64,000 bases of DNA from Sthenelais limicola (lineage: Eukaryota > Annelida > Polychaeta > Phyllodocida > Sigalionidae). The stretch's first letter is position 1. Every line of letters starts with the position of its first letter. The translations under genes and the position numbers were made by a program. A model generated the notes under the pieces. It did no database searches. It was not told the origin of the DNA and saw only the letters and a program-made list of their open reading frames with translations. This document shows, in pieces, positions 51,235-62,076 of this stretch. The stretch is taken from the NCBI GenBank assembly GCA_942159475.1, contig OW804095.1, positions 60,850,773 to 60,914,772 of the forward strand. Reading direction: 5' to 3'.

Positions 51235-51304
51235 GGCGCATGCGCCTTATATCCCAGGCGTCTTCGCGTGTTGTTTTCTCATTGGATGATATGCTATGCA
51301 CGTG
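51235..51304 (-). promoter_or_regulatory. PDI promoter elements (ERSE-like, TATA-like, NRF1-like, E-box)
   Basis: Read on the coding strand: CACGTG (51304-51299), then CCAAT followed after nine bases by ACACG (51285-51267), one base from the ER stress element CCAAT-N9-CCACG. A TATA-like GATATAAGG follows (about 51254-51246), then the 12 bp palindrome GGCGCATGCGCC (51246-51235), which fits the NRF1 consensus. The start codon is about 90 bp further on. ER chaperone genes in animals are commonly induced through such elements by ATF6 and XBP1. That role here is inferred. Confidence 0.6.
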
Positions 51305-51700
51305 ACAGTTAAGTGACCCAGAAACAACGAAATTATGTCAGTGGGACAAAGAAAGAGGTCAGAAGGGTTGGCATCTTGGCAAACGTATACAAAGATCCCC
51401 CTAAGAAGTTAACACGAATATACACATGCTCCGCAATCGTGCCATGCTTCACGTTCACCAAGACGAACAAAACGTAGGAGTCAAACCTGATTTGCAACTT
51501 TATAAAAAGGGGAGAAATTAAAACCATATTGTCATGAGAGCTGTTTCGCCGCACCGATATCAAATAATCAAGGCATGTAAAACAACCACGCCTCCCAGAC
51601 TGTTATTGAGTCCAGTGGCCTCTGATAATGCAGAGCTCCCGGGGCAGAGCTATATGCAGCCTATGGCTGTATATCTCTGTATCCTTCCTCTTTACTCTAT

Positions 51701-51736
51701 GCAGAGCCATACATAAATGTACATGTATGGCTCTGC
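51701..51736. repeat. Small hairpin upstream of PDI
   Basis: GCAGAGCCATACAT (51701-51714) faces ATGTATGGCTCTGC (51723-51736) with an 8 bp loop. A perfect stem; function unknown. Confidence 0.7.
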
Positions 51737-51996
51737 TCTAAGGTATTATATATAGCCTTTAGGAATCTGCAACGCTGCCTTCAAAGGTTGATATTTTGTT
51801 TGATAATTAAAAGTGTGTAAAAGTTTTGTTTCAAGGACTGGAATCCATTGTAATTGTAAAATCCTGCATACAATACATGCGCCATTATGGAATTAAGTTC
51901 AGTGAATAGCTTGCATGTTTCAACTATCCTGGACTAAGGCCATATGGGGTTAAAAATATGTCAAATACGTATAGGCCTATGCCTATATAAGTAGTT

Positions 51997-52575
51997 TTAT
52001 TTCCATAATGTTACTATACATTCAAATATATGGAAAAGGGGCAGACCCTTCTGTAATTGACAGAAAAATGGATAAAACTTAAAGGCAGGTTCTCTTTGTA
52101 GATGTTTCATGTTCATTTTTCGCGCACTCTGGGTAAGCGATCCTAGTAATTTTAAATTTCTCTGAAACATAACTGGGTACGCTCTTAACGCGTTCTCATC
52201 AAACTTCCCTTTAGATAAGCCTATAGTTTTATCCTCATTTAGCCACAAGCCTGATGCTTTACCAAAGTTTCTCAGGGTTTCAAATACTTTGTTGAGAGAA
52301 TTCATGCCTTTCAGCAGAAAGGTGGTATCATCCGCAAACTGTACAATTTTGTCCTCCGTTTCAACGGTTACAATGCCTCTTATTTGTTGTTCTTTTCTTA
52401 TCACAATTGCTAAGGTTTCTAGTACTAGAGTGAAAAGTGCAGGGGACATGGGGTCCCCCTGCTTAACCCCTCTCTTGAGATCGAACCAACCTGACAAGAA
52501 ACCATTATTTACAAAGGACACTTGCGACCCTTTCAACAAAGTTTTGATCCAGTTTACAATGTAGCCTACTCTGGG
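51997..52575 (-). pseudogene. L1/Tx1-type reverse transcriptase fragment, C-terminal part
   Basis: The frame reads RT motifs in order: a WIKTLL block near 52560, NGFLSGWFDLKRGVKQGDPMSPALFTLVLE, the catalytic FADD (as QFADDTTFL), and GLWLNEDKT. It ends at 51997 in sequence that no longer resembles RT. It continues the fragment at 55725-56320, from which it is separated by about 3.1 kb of inserted DNA. This is a dead copy of a non-LTR retrotransposon related to, but distinct from, the one at 60.5-64 kb. Confidence 0.85.
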
Positions 52576-52909
52576 AACCCAAAAAAGTGCAAGACATCAC
52601 ATAGAACAAGTTATAAGTTTATTAAGTTAATCAATCATTTAATGAACTATTTTTCTGTTTAACTTTATAATCAGTTTAAGTTAATGTATATATTGTGCGT
52701 TTCCTTCTACGGTCAACTGTTTGTGCGCAATGGCTAGATTATGAATACCAGACATACTGTAATCTGAAATGCCTCGAATGTCTGTATTAGAAGAACACAG
52801 GAGTGGAAGTAAAATTCAGTTTATTAACAACTAGGAAAGTTGCATGCTCCCTGTTTACAAAGGCAGTTGGATAAACATGAAAGTACAATGCAAGGGAATT
52901 AGACATAAA

Positions 52910-55178
52910 ATGGCTTATCCACTTACACGACAATCGACGACCGACAAAGGTGACCGACAATCCGTTCCCTACCATCGTCGGTCACCTCCGTCGGTTCCCG
53001 GTATTTACTTGCACGACTAAAATGGCTCATTTGGTCACCGATTGTCGGTCACCTAGGGGTGACCGATTGTCGGTCCCCAGTATCCACTTGTACGATAATC
53101 GTGTCCCAGGTTTATTTATGTAATAATAATGTCTATATGATTGTCTATATCAAATAAGTTTCCAACGTGTGATTACTACCGGGGATAGCTCTGCTCAAAC
53201 AGACTAAATATGTGATCTAGATAGTACCAAATATAGGTTTTAATATATTACTATATGTTCTTTGATATTTTAAATAATGGAGATCGATCAAAGAACAATA
53301 GCAACAATAATACAATTATGAATTATGAACATGTATTGTGTGGACACATAGAGAACATTTCCACAATAGTTTTGCCTCGAAATACTTAAATAGAACTTAT
53401 ATTTACCTTCATAAACAACCAATACAAGTATTCAAGTCATCTTAGCAGGAAAATTAGGGGAAGAATGTTCCACACTTTTGTTAATTATCAATATAATGGG
53501 TTATATGTGTATATGAGCAGCTATGTTATATATACGGTTATATGACCATTGCCGCTGCAATTACCATGCATGCGTATTACCATTATTATTTCGTTATTTG
53601 GCTGTAACCTTTCTTCTAGTAGGAATATTTCCACAAAGTAAAAAGCATTATGACCCTTATGTCGAGACCTATGGAGTGCACAATAATTAAAAACATTATA
53701 TGCATATTTCTTTTTATTTATTTCTAATTTATGTAGAAATATGTACACTTCTTCTGTGCCCTTAACAGCTAGTTCCCGTCACAGACTCCACGAAGCTGCC
53801 CTGACTACAATATTCATCAATCTTCCCAATTTCGTCGATATTATCAGCAATATGTGTAGTTTATGTATGAAAAATAATAAATCAATAGAAACAATTTTTA
53901 AAAAAATAAGAATTTTCAGTATATCACTGCATTCGGGCTATACAGGCTCCTGTACTTCTGTGGCAAAACTGGATTTATTTGTGAGACTTTTCTTCTATTG
54001 TTGCTATTATTCCTGATCGATCTCCCTATTATTTATCATTGATATGTACCTTCGCCATGAGTATTAGTTAAATCATTAATCCGAATAGATCACAGGGAGA
54101 CTTTACTTATATTATTGGGTTTTTTTTGGACATTCAGAAGGCATGTACAATTCAAACCAAAACAATTTCGCTCCGCAGAGCGATTTTCCGCATGCCCTGA
54201 TCTACTGGGCTGTATCTCTTGTCCGTATGGTGGGTGAAATCATTGTTATAAATTTGCTATTTACTGTACATAGGATTCTTTCCAACGTTAGATTATACTA
54301 TCCTTACATCCTACAAATTCATTCATAATCACTATGTGTTATTTACATATACAATATAGAGTGGTGAGACGATCCTAGGATCGTTGGTATTAATGAGTTA
54401 TGAGGTGAGATGATGAAATGGATAATGACTTTTACAAATTCGTTGCTATTGTTCTTTGATCGATCTCCATATTATAACATTGATATTTACCTTCGCCACG
54501 ATAATTAGTTATATCATTATACACAAAGAACATATATGGAAATATATTAAAATCTATATTCGGTATATTTAATTAAAGAAATATTAATCTAAATAAGTAT
54601 GCTACAACGTGGTGTCCCATACTGTACGATTGGGAGATTTTTTAAGTCGAAATATTCGAAATAATCATAAAAAATGTCCAATAAATAATTATAATGAATA
54701 ATAGAAATAGTAAAAATAAATGTAAAAAATAACTCCACACTATTCACCAAAATCAGGGCCCTGCAAACCACGCACAAATCGAAATATTCAGTAAAAATGT
54801 CAATTATTCTATATAAATCAATTTAAAACGATAAAAATAAATGTAAAAATATACCCTAAACTTTACAGAAGTGAACAGGAATGAACAGGAGGTTCATCCA
54901 CACCACGAGCACCACTAATATGGCCATTTAAAATGAATAAATAAATAATTTAGGGGCCCCTAAAATTGTTTAGGGGTCCCGACAATCGTGACCCCTCCTG
55001 ACGATTACTAAAATTTTAGTAATCGTCGGGAGGGGTCACCGACTGTCGGGAGCAGGTGACCGATTGTCGGTGACCAGGTGACCGATTGTCGGTGACCCGG
55101 TATCCACTTGCACGATTGTCGGTCACATGAGGTGACCGATTGTCGGTCACCCCACAATCGTGTAAGTGGATAAGGGGC
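52910..55178. mobile_element. Foldback element 3 (TIR CTTATCCACTTACACGA)
   Basis: CTTATCCACTTACACGA at 52914 is mirrored by TCGTGTAAGTGGATAAG ending at 55174. Subterminal zones at both ends are packed with copies of ACCGATTGTCGGT. Inner arms also pair (53225-53310 with about 54441-54562), and part of the right arm is repeated directly at about 54000. The flanks TTAGACAT and TAAGACAT could be a decayed 8 bp target duplication. No transposase frame is visible. The element sits inside the DNA that splits the RT fragments. Confidence 0.75.
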
Positions 55179-55724
55179 TTAAGACATCAAACAACATATT
55201 GTAATCTAATAATACACAATTGTCTTTTAGTCTTTGCAATTCCGAGCTTGTCTGTCTCCTAGACTTGAAACCCAGAAATCCCAAAGGGTGTAGTAGGTGT
55301 AGGTCACTCAGATTCAGTCATGGCTGGTCCTCTCTAAATGGGTTCCTCTCAAAACCTATACAGTGGCCTTAAGTGGCAACTTGTCAATCAAACCAAGATA
55401 GCCAATAGAATACAACAAATGTCAACCAATAGGATGTCACACTGGCCTTCAGGGATTTACTGCAGAGATGGTAGAAGGTTGTCAATCAAGCACTCCTTGC
55501 ATAAGTGCAAAGTTAGTAGTGTTGGCGTGAATTAGATCACACAGAGATGCGCATCCAGATATCCTCCCAGATAAGTGTCCACACTCCTCACACCAATCCT
55601 CAACCAACACCTCAAAATGTATCACATGAACTTGCTACTCAGGATGATTGACAGAATGGTACCCAATTCACTAACATTCACGAATTTTTTTTTTATAAAA
55701 TACTGTAGAATGTAAAAACCTAAC

Positions 55725-56320
55725 TAACCTTATCATATGCCTTTTGGAAATCTATTGCAACTATGAGGCCGTTTTCCTTTTTGACATTAAGTAGATCTAT
55801 GATATCATGCACTCTTCTAATTGTTTCACCAATGAATCTACCCCTCATGAACCCTGTTTGGTCTTCATCTATGATTTTTCCCAACACCCCATTCATTCTT
55901 TCTGCTATTACCTTAGATACTATCTTGTAATCTACGTTGAGAAGGGTAATTGGACGCCACCCTTTAATATATCCCAGGTCTGAACCCTTTTTCCGAATGA
56001 CCGAAATGAGGCCTTTTTTTGGTCCCAAGACATGCAACCTTTTCTTTCTATCGCAGCAATCATTAACATAACATGGTCTGGATGTTGTTCCAGAAAGACT
56101 TATAGAACTCTGGGGTAAACCCATCACTCCCTGGTGAGTTGCAATTCTTTAGACTCTTGACCACTTTGGCAACTTCTCTTACAGGAATCGGCAGGCTTAG
56201 TAAGCTCTGATCTACATCATCTAATTTTTTTGATTCTTCCACCAGGTACACCACCACCACTACATGGAAGGTGGTCAAGTGAGGGTGGGGTGGGGTGGGG
56301 TGGGCGTTGCAAGCTGTCAA
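55725..56320 (-). pseudogene. L1/Tx1-type reverse transcriptase fragment, N-terminal part
   Basis: The frame opens with an acidic linker then NCNSPGSDGFTPEFYKSFW. It shifts frame near 56070 and continues GWRPITLLNVDYKIVSKVIAERM, DEDQTGFMRGRFI and AIDFQKAYDKV, stopping at about 55725 where inserted DNA begins. These are RT palm and finger blocks of the L1/Tx1 group. Sequence upstream of 56240 does not look like ORF2, so the copy is 5' truncated. Confidence 0.85.
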
Positions 56321-57011
56321 TCAAAACAATCATTCCCAAAGTGTCTGTGATTGAATAAGCGAGTTCCGCATGCACTGACATGTTACTGACATGTTAGTAT
56401 GATAAGTAAGAGAGGTTGAGCGGGCCCCACTGAGGGGTGGGGCTGCGGAGTAGGCAGCGCTCGATGTGGAGCATCAAGATCAGGACCGAAATAAGATAGT
56501 ACTGGCTTACTACTCAAGCAGGAAACATCTCTTGGATCGTTCTTCTTTAGAGTAGATAGTTGAAGATAAGTAGTTACCAGACAATACACATATTAAGATA
56601 TCCCAATAGATTTATCACTACCACTGGATGAGGGGGGTAAACAACCAGTGTGCATTGGGTTCACACTATGATATATATTTGTGTTTCAATAAACGTTATT
56701 AAAAGTACCTCATCGAGGCAGGTTCTCCATCAGTGATATATATTTGTGTTGTTTATGAGTTAGTCCTATTATTACACACGTGAGCAGTTAGAAAGGTGCA
56801 GTTTGGGGGGTGCAGTTTGGTTGACCCAAACTGCATACGTGATCAGTTTGGGTAAAGACGCAATTTCATTGGTGCAGCGTAGGCCAGATGACGTCTTCCC
56901 GACCGCGTAACTTAGGCCTACAAATTGCGGTGAATCAAGCCTCCTCGAGCTAAACTATAGGCTATACAAGTTAAATTTACTTTTTGACATCCTAATAGAG
57001 TGTGTAATAAA

Positions 57012-57142
57012 TAGCAAATGGCACTCTGTTCGGGTTCAAACTGATCTCGTCCCGTCAGAAAACGGGAACTCACCCCTTCGGGGTTCATCCCGTTTTCTGA
57101 CGGGACTCGATCAGTTTGAACCCTCCATCGTGCCATTTGCTA
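57012..57142. repeat. 131 bp hairpin element
   Basis: TAGCAAATGGCA faces TGCCATTTGCTA. The stem continues through GGGTTCAAACTGATC / GATCAGTTTGAACCC and CCCGTCAGAAAACGGGA / TCCCGTTTTCTGACGGG to a loop at CACCCCTTCGGGG. A non-coding foldback unit. Confidence 0.85.
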
Positions 57143-58097
57143 TAATAATAGAGTTAGATTATAGACAATAATGTGGAAACGTCCTTATGGTTTAGAATCC
57201 CAGTCTCTACTGGATGCTTTTATCAACTCTGAGCTAGATCATAGCTAAAACTATTCCTGTTGGCTGAGAGGACTGGGGGCTATACACCCTGCTATTTATC
57301 ATGAGGAACATGGTAACATAACAACTATATATAGCCTAGTACCATGCACACATATATAAGCAGGCGGGGAGGTCTTTCAAACCATTTTCTCCCGATCATA
57401 CTTCTACTGTCTGCTGCTGATCATTATTACTATACTCTTTAAAGGAGGCTCTGCTGGCTCCACTGTAGTTCCGTTTCAAGCTGTTTTTATGCGCACACCG
57501 TTCGACAGATGTAGGCTGGGAGAAAGTGCTGTTTGTTTGGTTTAGTAGCTCATGCAACAGAATCACATACAGGCAACTATAATTATGACAAAAACACATG
57601 ACAGATTCTTCTTACATTTAATAGAGACTTTTGATTGTTGAAATGTGCTGCTTCCCATTTTGTACGAACTTAAATCCCGATGTTTTGCGGCAAGGTTTCA
57701 TGGCTCACGGTCCCGATGACGTTGTCTAAATGACGTTATAGTAACCGTGCAACTTTTCTGACTCTTCACAACACTTTTTCGTGCGCCCTCTTGGACGCGA
57801 ATTTCAATCTCGCTGAAAATGCTGCTACTTTTAGGCCAGATAGCCTTTTTAATCTCAGGTATAAAGCTGTCATATAAAATATTATTTCCAAAAAGCCTCT
57901 GCCTGTGAATATAGGATTGCCTACTAGAATAACAAAATTTATTGAAGATGAACAGCCTTTTGCATGTTTCCAGTGACCAGATTTTAACCCTCATGAAGCT
58001 ATTTTTCTCAGGCTTTTAGGGGATTTGAAAATCAAACTACAATTTCATAAATGATCAGCACCATTTTGGGTTTAATTTTGGTTGTGTTGACTATATG

Positions 58098-58190
58098 TCT
58101 CTCTCTCTTGCCCCCTCCCTCCCTCCCTCCCTCCCTCCCTCCCTCTCTCTCTCTCTCTCTCTCCCTCTGTTATTTCTCTCCCTCTCTCCC
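58098..58190 (+). repeat. (CCCT)n(CT)n microsatellite
   Basis: About eight CCCT units followed by nine or more CT units, flanked by further CT-rich sequence. The Ser/Leu/Pro-rich frames across it are compositional. Confidence 0.95.
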
Positions 58191-60475
58191 ACACTTATTT
58201 CGTGGTTCTGTGTATATTTGCATTTCGATAGCCTACAATTACCATTGGAAAAAATGTCTGATTCTGTATTGAATATATGATTGGATATTGTACAACTTAA
58301 AGTGTCAGTAAACCCCAAAATATTATGAGAAAAACCATTTCCTTGCTATTATTGAAATGTAACCACCCCGGTTTTACTTAATTCAAATTATTATTTAGTG
58401 AGTTTTACCCATTTAAAGGAGGGAAAAAGTAGTTCCTCAGTTTAACACTCCATTCAAGGCGCCATTGTTTGCCTACGTCACAAAGGTACGCCAATCTTGA
58501 AATGTACATGCAATGAACATAATAAACAACTCTCATTATTGCTGCTAGAAAGGAGGGTGGAGTGGGCAGAAGGAGCTTGACCAACGCAGGTGTGAACACC
58601 AAAACAAACTGTCTTACAGGTATAGTTCTCTGGTCAAACAATTGCTGGGAGATTGGGGGGAAGGTAGAGATATTATGTTCATTTCTGGCGCACCTTTGTG
58701 ACGTCACACATCACTCTCATTGCCCTCTTGTGCTAAACAGACTTTTTCAACTAGGATTTCTCAATTTATGCCTGTAAGTGACTATAAGTTAGATATAAAT
58801 GGAAGTAAAAAAATCGAGACTTGGGTGTTGTATTTATGGCTCCATGAAGTTTGTTGTCCTAAAAGTGACCATGAACCCGTTAACTGACCCTTTAAGACAA
58901 TTAAAACTTTTGAAATAATGTTTTTTTCAATGTTGTGTAATGTCAAGTTTAGAGAAAGGTCAGGAGGAAAGGAAAGGAAACTGCCACCATTGAGTTCAGT
59001 TAGGTTTGACTAACATGGGGCAAGGGGACGCATAATTTGTCTAGTATAAACTAATTCATCATACACTTTAATTATAAGATAGGCTCTCAGACCGTACATT
59101 TAATAAATGGGAGCTTTCAATTCCCTTAGTTTAAAGTGATCTGTTTTTCTGATGGAGGGGCTCAGCCGGAGGCTCTTGTTCTCTTGTATTTTCCATATTA
59201 TTCAACTATGACTTCCGGTTCGATAGAAAAGAGAGAAAACGTGTCGGAGCACTGCTCCCTTTTTTTTCTTCTTTTCCAGGACTAACCCCTTTTTTTTTCC
59301 TAACCCCAAAAGGTCAGTCGATTCAGTCTACACAATAGATCCTACACACCCAAGAGTTGACATCGAAAAAGACACAGGATTAACAGAAAAGAACTTTTTG
59401 TTTCCCCCCGCGCCCAACCGCCCTGGAGGAGCGTGGCTTTGGATTATCGCCCAAGTCGGTCGAAAGAGAAAAAGGATTAACACCCCAAAACACACAGAGA
59501 AAAATTAATCAACCAATCAACAAACCCACTCTACTCCACCACGAACATTGTAAACGGACTAACATACATAGGATAATTCGGACTTCGGATTACCCAGATC
59601 AGGAATAATCACCCCCCACACGCTGGAGGAAAAAGACAATCCGCCATCTTGGACTCATCGGATAAGAAAGTCCGACCCCCAATGTGAACCCAAGGATTAT
59701 AGACAATAATAAGACCAATCAGCCTTAAACGGACAATAAAACCAAAAGATCTCTCTAAACAGCACAACAGATGAAAGGAGAAACAACATATCGTCAGGAT
59801 TTAAGCCTTCCCCCTATATTCACAACAGCGCGGGAACGCAAAAGTTACACGCAAAGCCCTAGCACCCGCAGGAGTAACTATAGAGAGCTCTGAATACACC
59901 GAGAGCGGCTACAGACAAAAAATACATATACCATCCCCAGGGATACCAATGAGAGGTAACTTTCAACGAAACAATACATAATTTTCTTCTTTCTCATTTT
60001 CTGATTCATTCAAACAGAGCTTGCTTCCCGCCGCTAGCGGAAGAGGAAGCTCATAGAAAAAGGCAAAAGTTGACATCCCCCCCAAAAAAAAAACCAGTGT
60101 CGTGGTCCCGCCTCATACCGGCAAGGCCGAAACCCGTGGTATCGGGTTAGTCAGCCTACCGCATAGAACAACAATAACAAGGAAAGCACGAGTCGGACAA
60201 CAGGAGTCCTTCTCGTATGTGTGTGATAAAGTGATCAAACCCCACCACCGATCATTTCCGGCAGGAAAAATAGATATACCACAGGAAAGTAAGAGCATGC
60301 TTGTGAAATAAGCTTTTAGCTCAGAGTGAACTGATCAACACAACCGCAACGGAAGCGTCACGACGCCATCTTGCGGAAGTGCCAAAAACGGTGAAAGTTA
60401 CATTTTTCTCTATAGTTAAGCATATAACCAGGGAAACAAATACCAGTTTCAACGCCAACAAGCTATCCGGCAGTT

Positions 60476-62020
60476 ATGAGCTCGTCTAGCGACGAGGTCG
60501 AAGATATCTCGGACCAAGACCTTGCCAGAAGACTAGAGAGAAGAGGCAAGAGAAGCCTCAGTGAATCCCCAGAGGTCAGTGCTTGCAAAAAAAAGAACCC
60601 CAATATGGAAACAGGGCAAATGAGAAGACCAGTGAAGGAACCAAGAAAAGTGTTACCTAGAGACCCGCGCGAACGTCCCAAATACAACCTAAACGGGGAT
60701 GTCTCCGAGATGGTCAAGAATCTGGCTGACGTGAACCAAAAGAGTTTCGACCAGCTCTTCGAAGGACTCAAAGACATGGAACTAATGAAAAAAGTCATGA
60801 ACGACAACTCTCAGGTGGGATATGAAAACGCTCTCGCGATTAATAGTGTTGTCGACGACAACGAAGCGAGAGGTAAGGACTGGAATAAGATGAAAAGGGA
60901 CATAAAAGAGACCAAAAATGAAGTTAAAATTCTCAAACAGCGTAACGCCGCTCATAAAGACACGGATTACCTTGAACAGAAAAGACAGGAAGAGCTGAAG
61001 GACGAGCAATTCGTTCGAGACGAACTCGCAAGATTAGACAAGAATCTCCTAATAGTCGGCATTAAATCCACTGAGCACGAAACACAGGCAGAAATAGATA
61101 ATATCGCTGACAACGTCATTTTCAACTTGATGATGCTACATACAATGAAGTACAAAAAAGCATACAGGGTAAATAAAACCAGAAATTGCCCAATAAAAGT
61201 AGAATTTCCCTCCTCTCAGAATGCTACTACCGCGTACCAAGCAAGACTAAAACTCAAGCAATACGAGAATGATCCGAGTGTCGGGAAGATTTTCATCAAG
61301 AAAGACGTCCCGCTCTTTCTTAGACAGCGAAATGCAAGGGCTACAAAGATTGCAAAAGCCGCAGTCAAAATGGGATACCCAGACGCCAAAGTCAGCAGAG
61401 GCAGTGTGTTCCTTAACAAGTGGTACAAACACAATCAACTGTCAACTGTACCAACCCCACTCCTACTCTCCAATCTGACCAAAGTACAAAACGACAACGC
61501 TATGGCCTTTTACACAGAAGATAACCCTCTATCCAACCACCATTATTCACCATTTACGTTGGAAGGGCACGCATTCGACAATGTCGAACAATATCTCTTT
61601 TTTAAGAGAGCCAAAATAGGGCAAGACCCAGAGAAAACACAACTAGCTTTGACCACATACAATCCCAAGGATGCAAAAGCTAACATGTCGTCGGTCACAG
61701 AGTTCAAGGAAGACTGGGAGACCCACAGAGCAGAGTTCGTCCTATCAGCCTTGAGGGCTAAAGTAAGAGACAACGAGTACATCGAAGACTACTTAGTATA
61801 CACCGGCTCAAGGAAGCTAGCCGAGGCTTCCCCCAGGGATAAGGTATGGGGTGTGGGCATGGCCCTAGACGACCCTTCAGTCCTGGACGACTCCACATGG
61901 CCAACAAAAGGTAACCTTCTAGGGAACACCTGGATGGAGGTCAGACAAGAAGTCAACATCAGACGCCAAGGCGAAATACAAGAAGCCATGGATATCCAAG
62001 ACGTGGATAAACAAGGATAA
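60476..62020 (+). CDS. ORF1 protein: coiled coil, RRM-like core and C-terminal NADAR domain
   Basis: A 514-codon frame. Residues 1-70 are basic and polar. Residues about 80-190 are charged and heptad-like (coiled coil). Residues 190-320 resemble the L1 ORF1p RRM and C-terminal domain: LLIVGI, then CPIKVEFPS and a KKDVPLFLRQRNARA helix. There is no CCHC knuckle. Residues about 341-493 match NADAR/YbiA proteins in order: PLSNHHYSPFTLEG, NVEQYLFFKRAK with the conserved Glu371, KEDWETHRAEF, YTGSRKLAEASPRDKVWGVG, and GNLLGNTWMEVR. NADAR enzymes cleave N-glycosidic bonds, including ADP-ribose on guanine in DNA. L1 ORF1p binds element RNA and chaperones nucleic acid. The fusion suggests an ORF1p able to remove a base modification from its own nucleic acid; that role is inferred. 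Confidence 0.88.
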   Translation: MSSSSDEVEDISDQDLARRLERRGKRSLSESPEVSACKKKNPNMETGQMRRPVKEPRKVLPRDPRERPKYNLNGDVSEMVKNLADVNQKSFDQLFEGLKDMELMKKVMNDNSQVGYENALAINSVVDDNEARGKDWNKMKRDIKETKNEVKILKQRNAAHKDTDYLEQKRQEELKDEQFVRDELARLDKNLLIVGIKSTEHETQAEIDNIADNVIFNLMMLHTMKYKKAYRVNKTRNCPIKVEFPSSQNATTAYQARLKLKQYENDPSVGKIFIKKDVPLFLRQRNARATKIAKAAVKMGYPDAKVSRGSVFLNKWYKHNQLSTVPTPLLLSNLTKVQNDNAMAFYTEDNPLSNHHYSPFTLEGHAFDNVEQYLFFKRAKIGQDPEKTQLALTTYNPKDAKANMSSVTEFKEDWETHRAEFVLSALRAKVRDNEYIEDYLVYTGSRKLAEASPRDKVWGVGMALDDPSVLDDSTWPTKGNLLGNTWMEVRQEVNIRRQGEIQEAMDIQDVDKQG

Positions 62021-62076
62021 GTCTATCAAGAGTGTTAGTTTATATCTCAGGATTAAAATAGCAATTAAAACGCAAG

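Larger units (their letters stand above)
56640..59250. other. No gene seen; repeats only
   Basis: It holds a hairpin at 57012-57142, GCAGTTTGG-type short repeats near 56800, and a pyrimidine microsatellite at 58098-58190. The frames present are short and carry no recognisable motifs. Confidence 0.5.
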
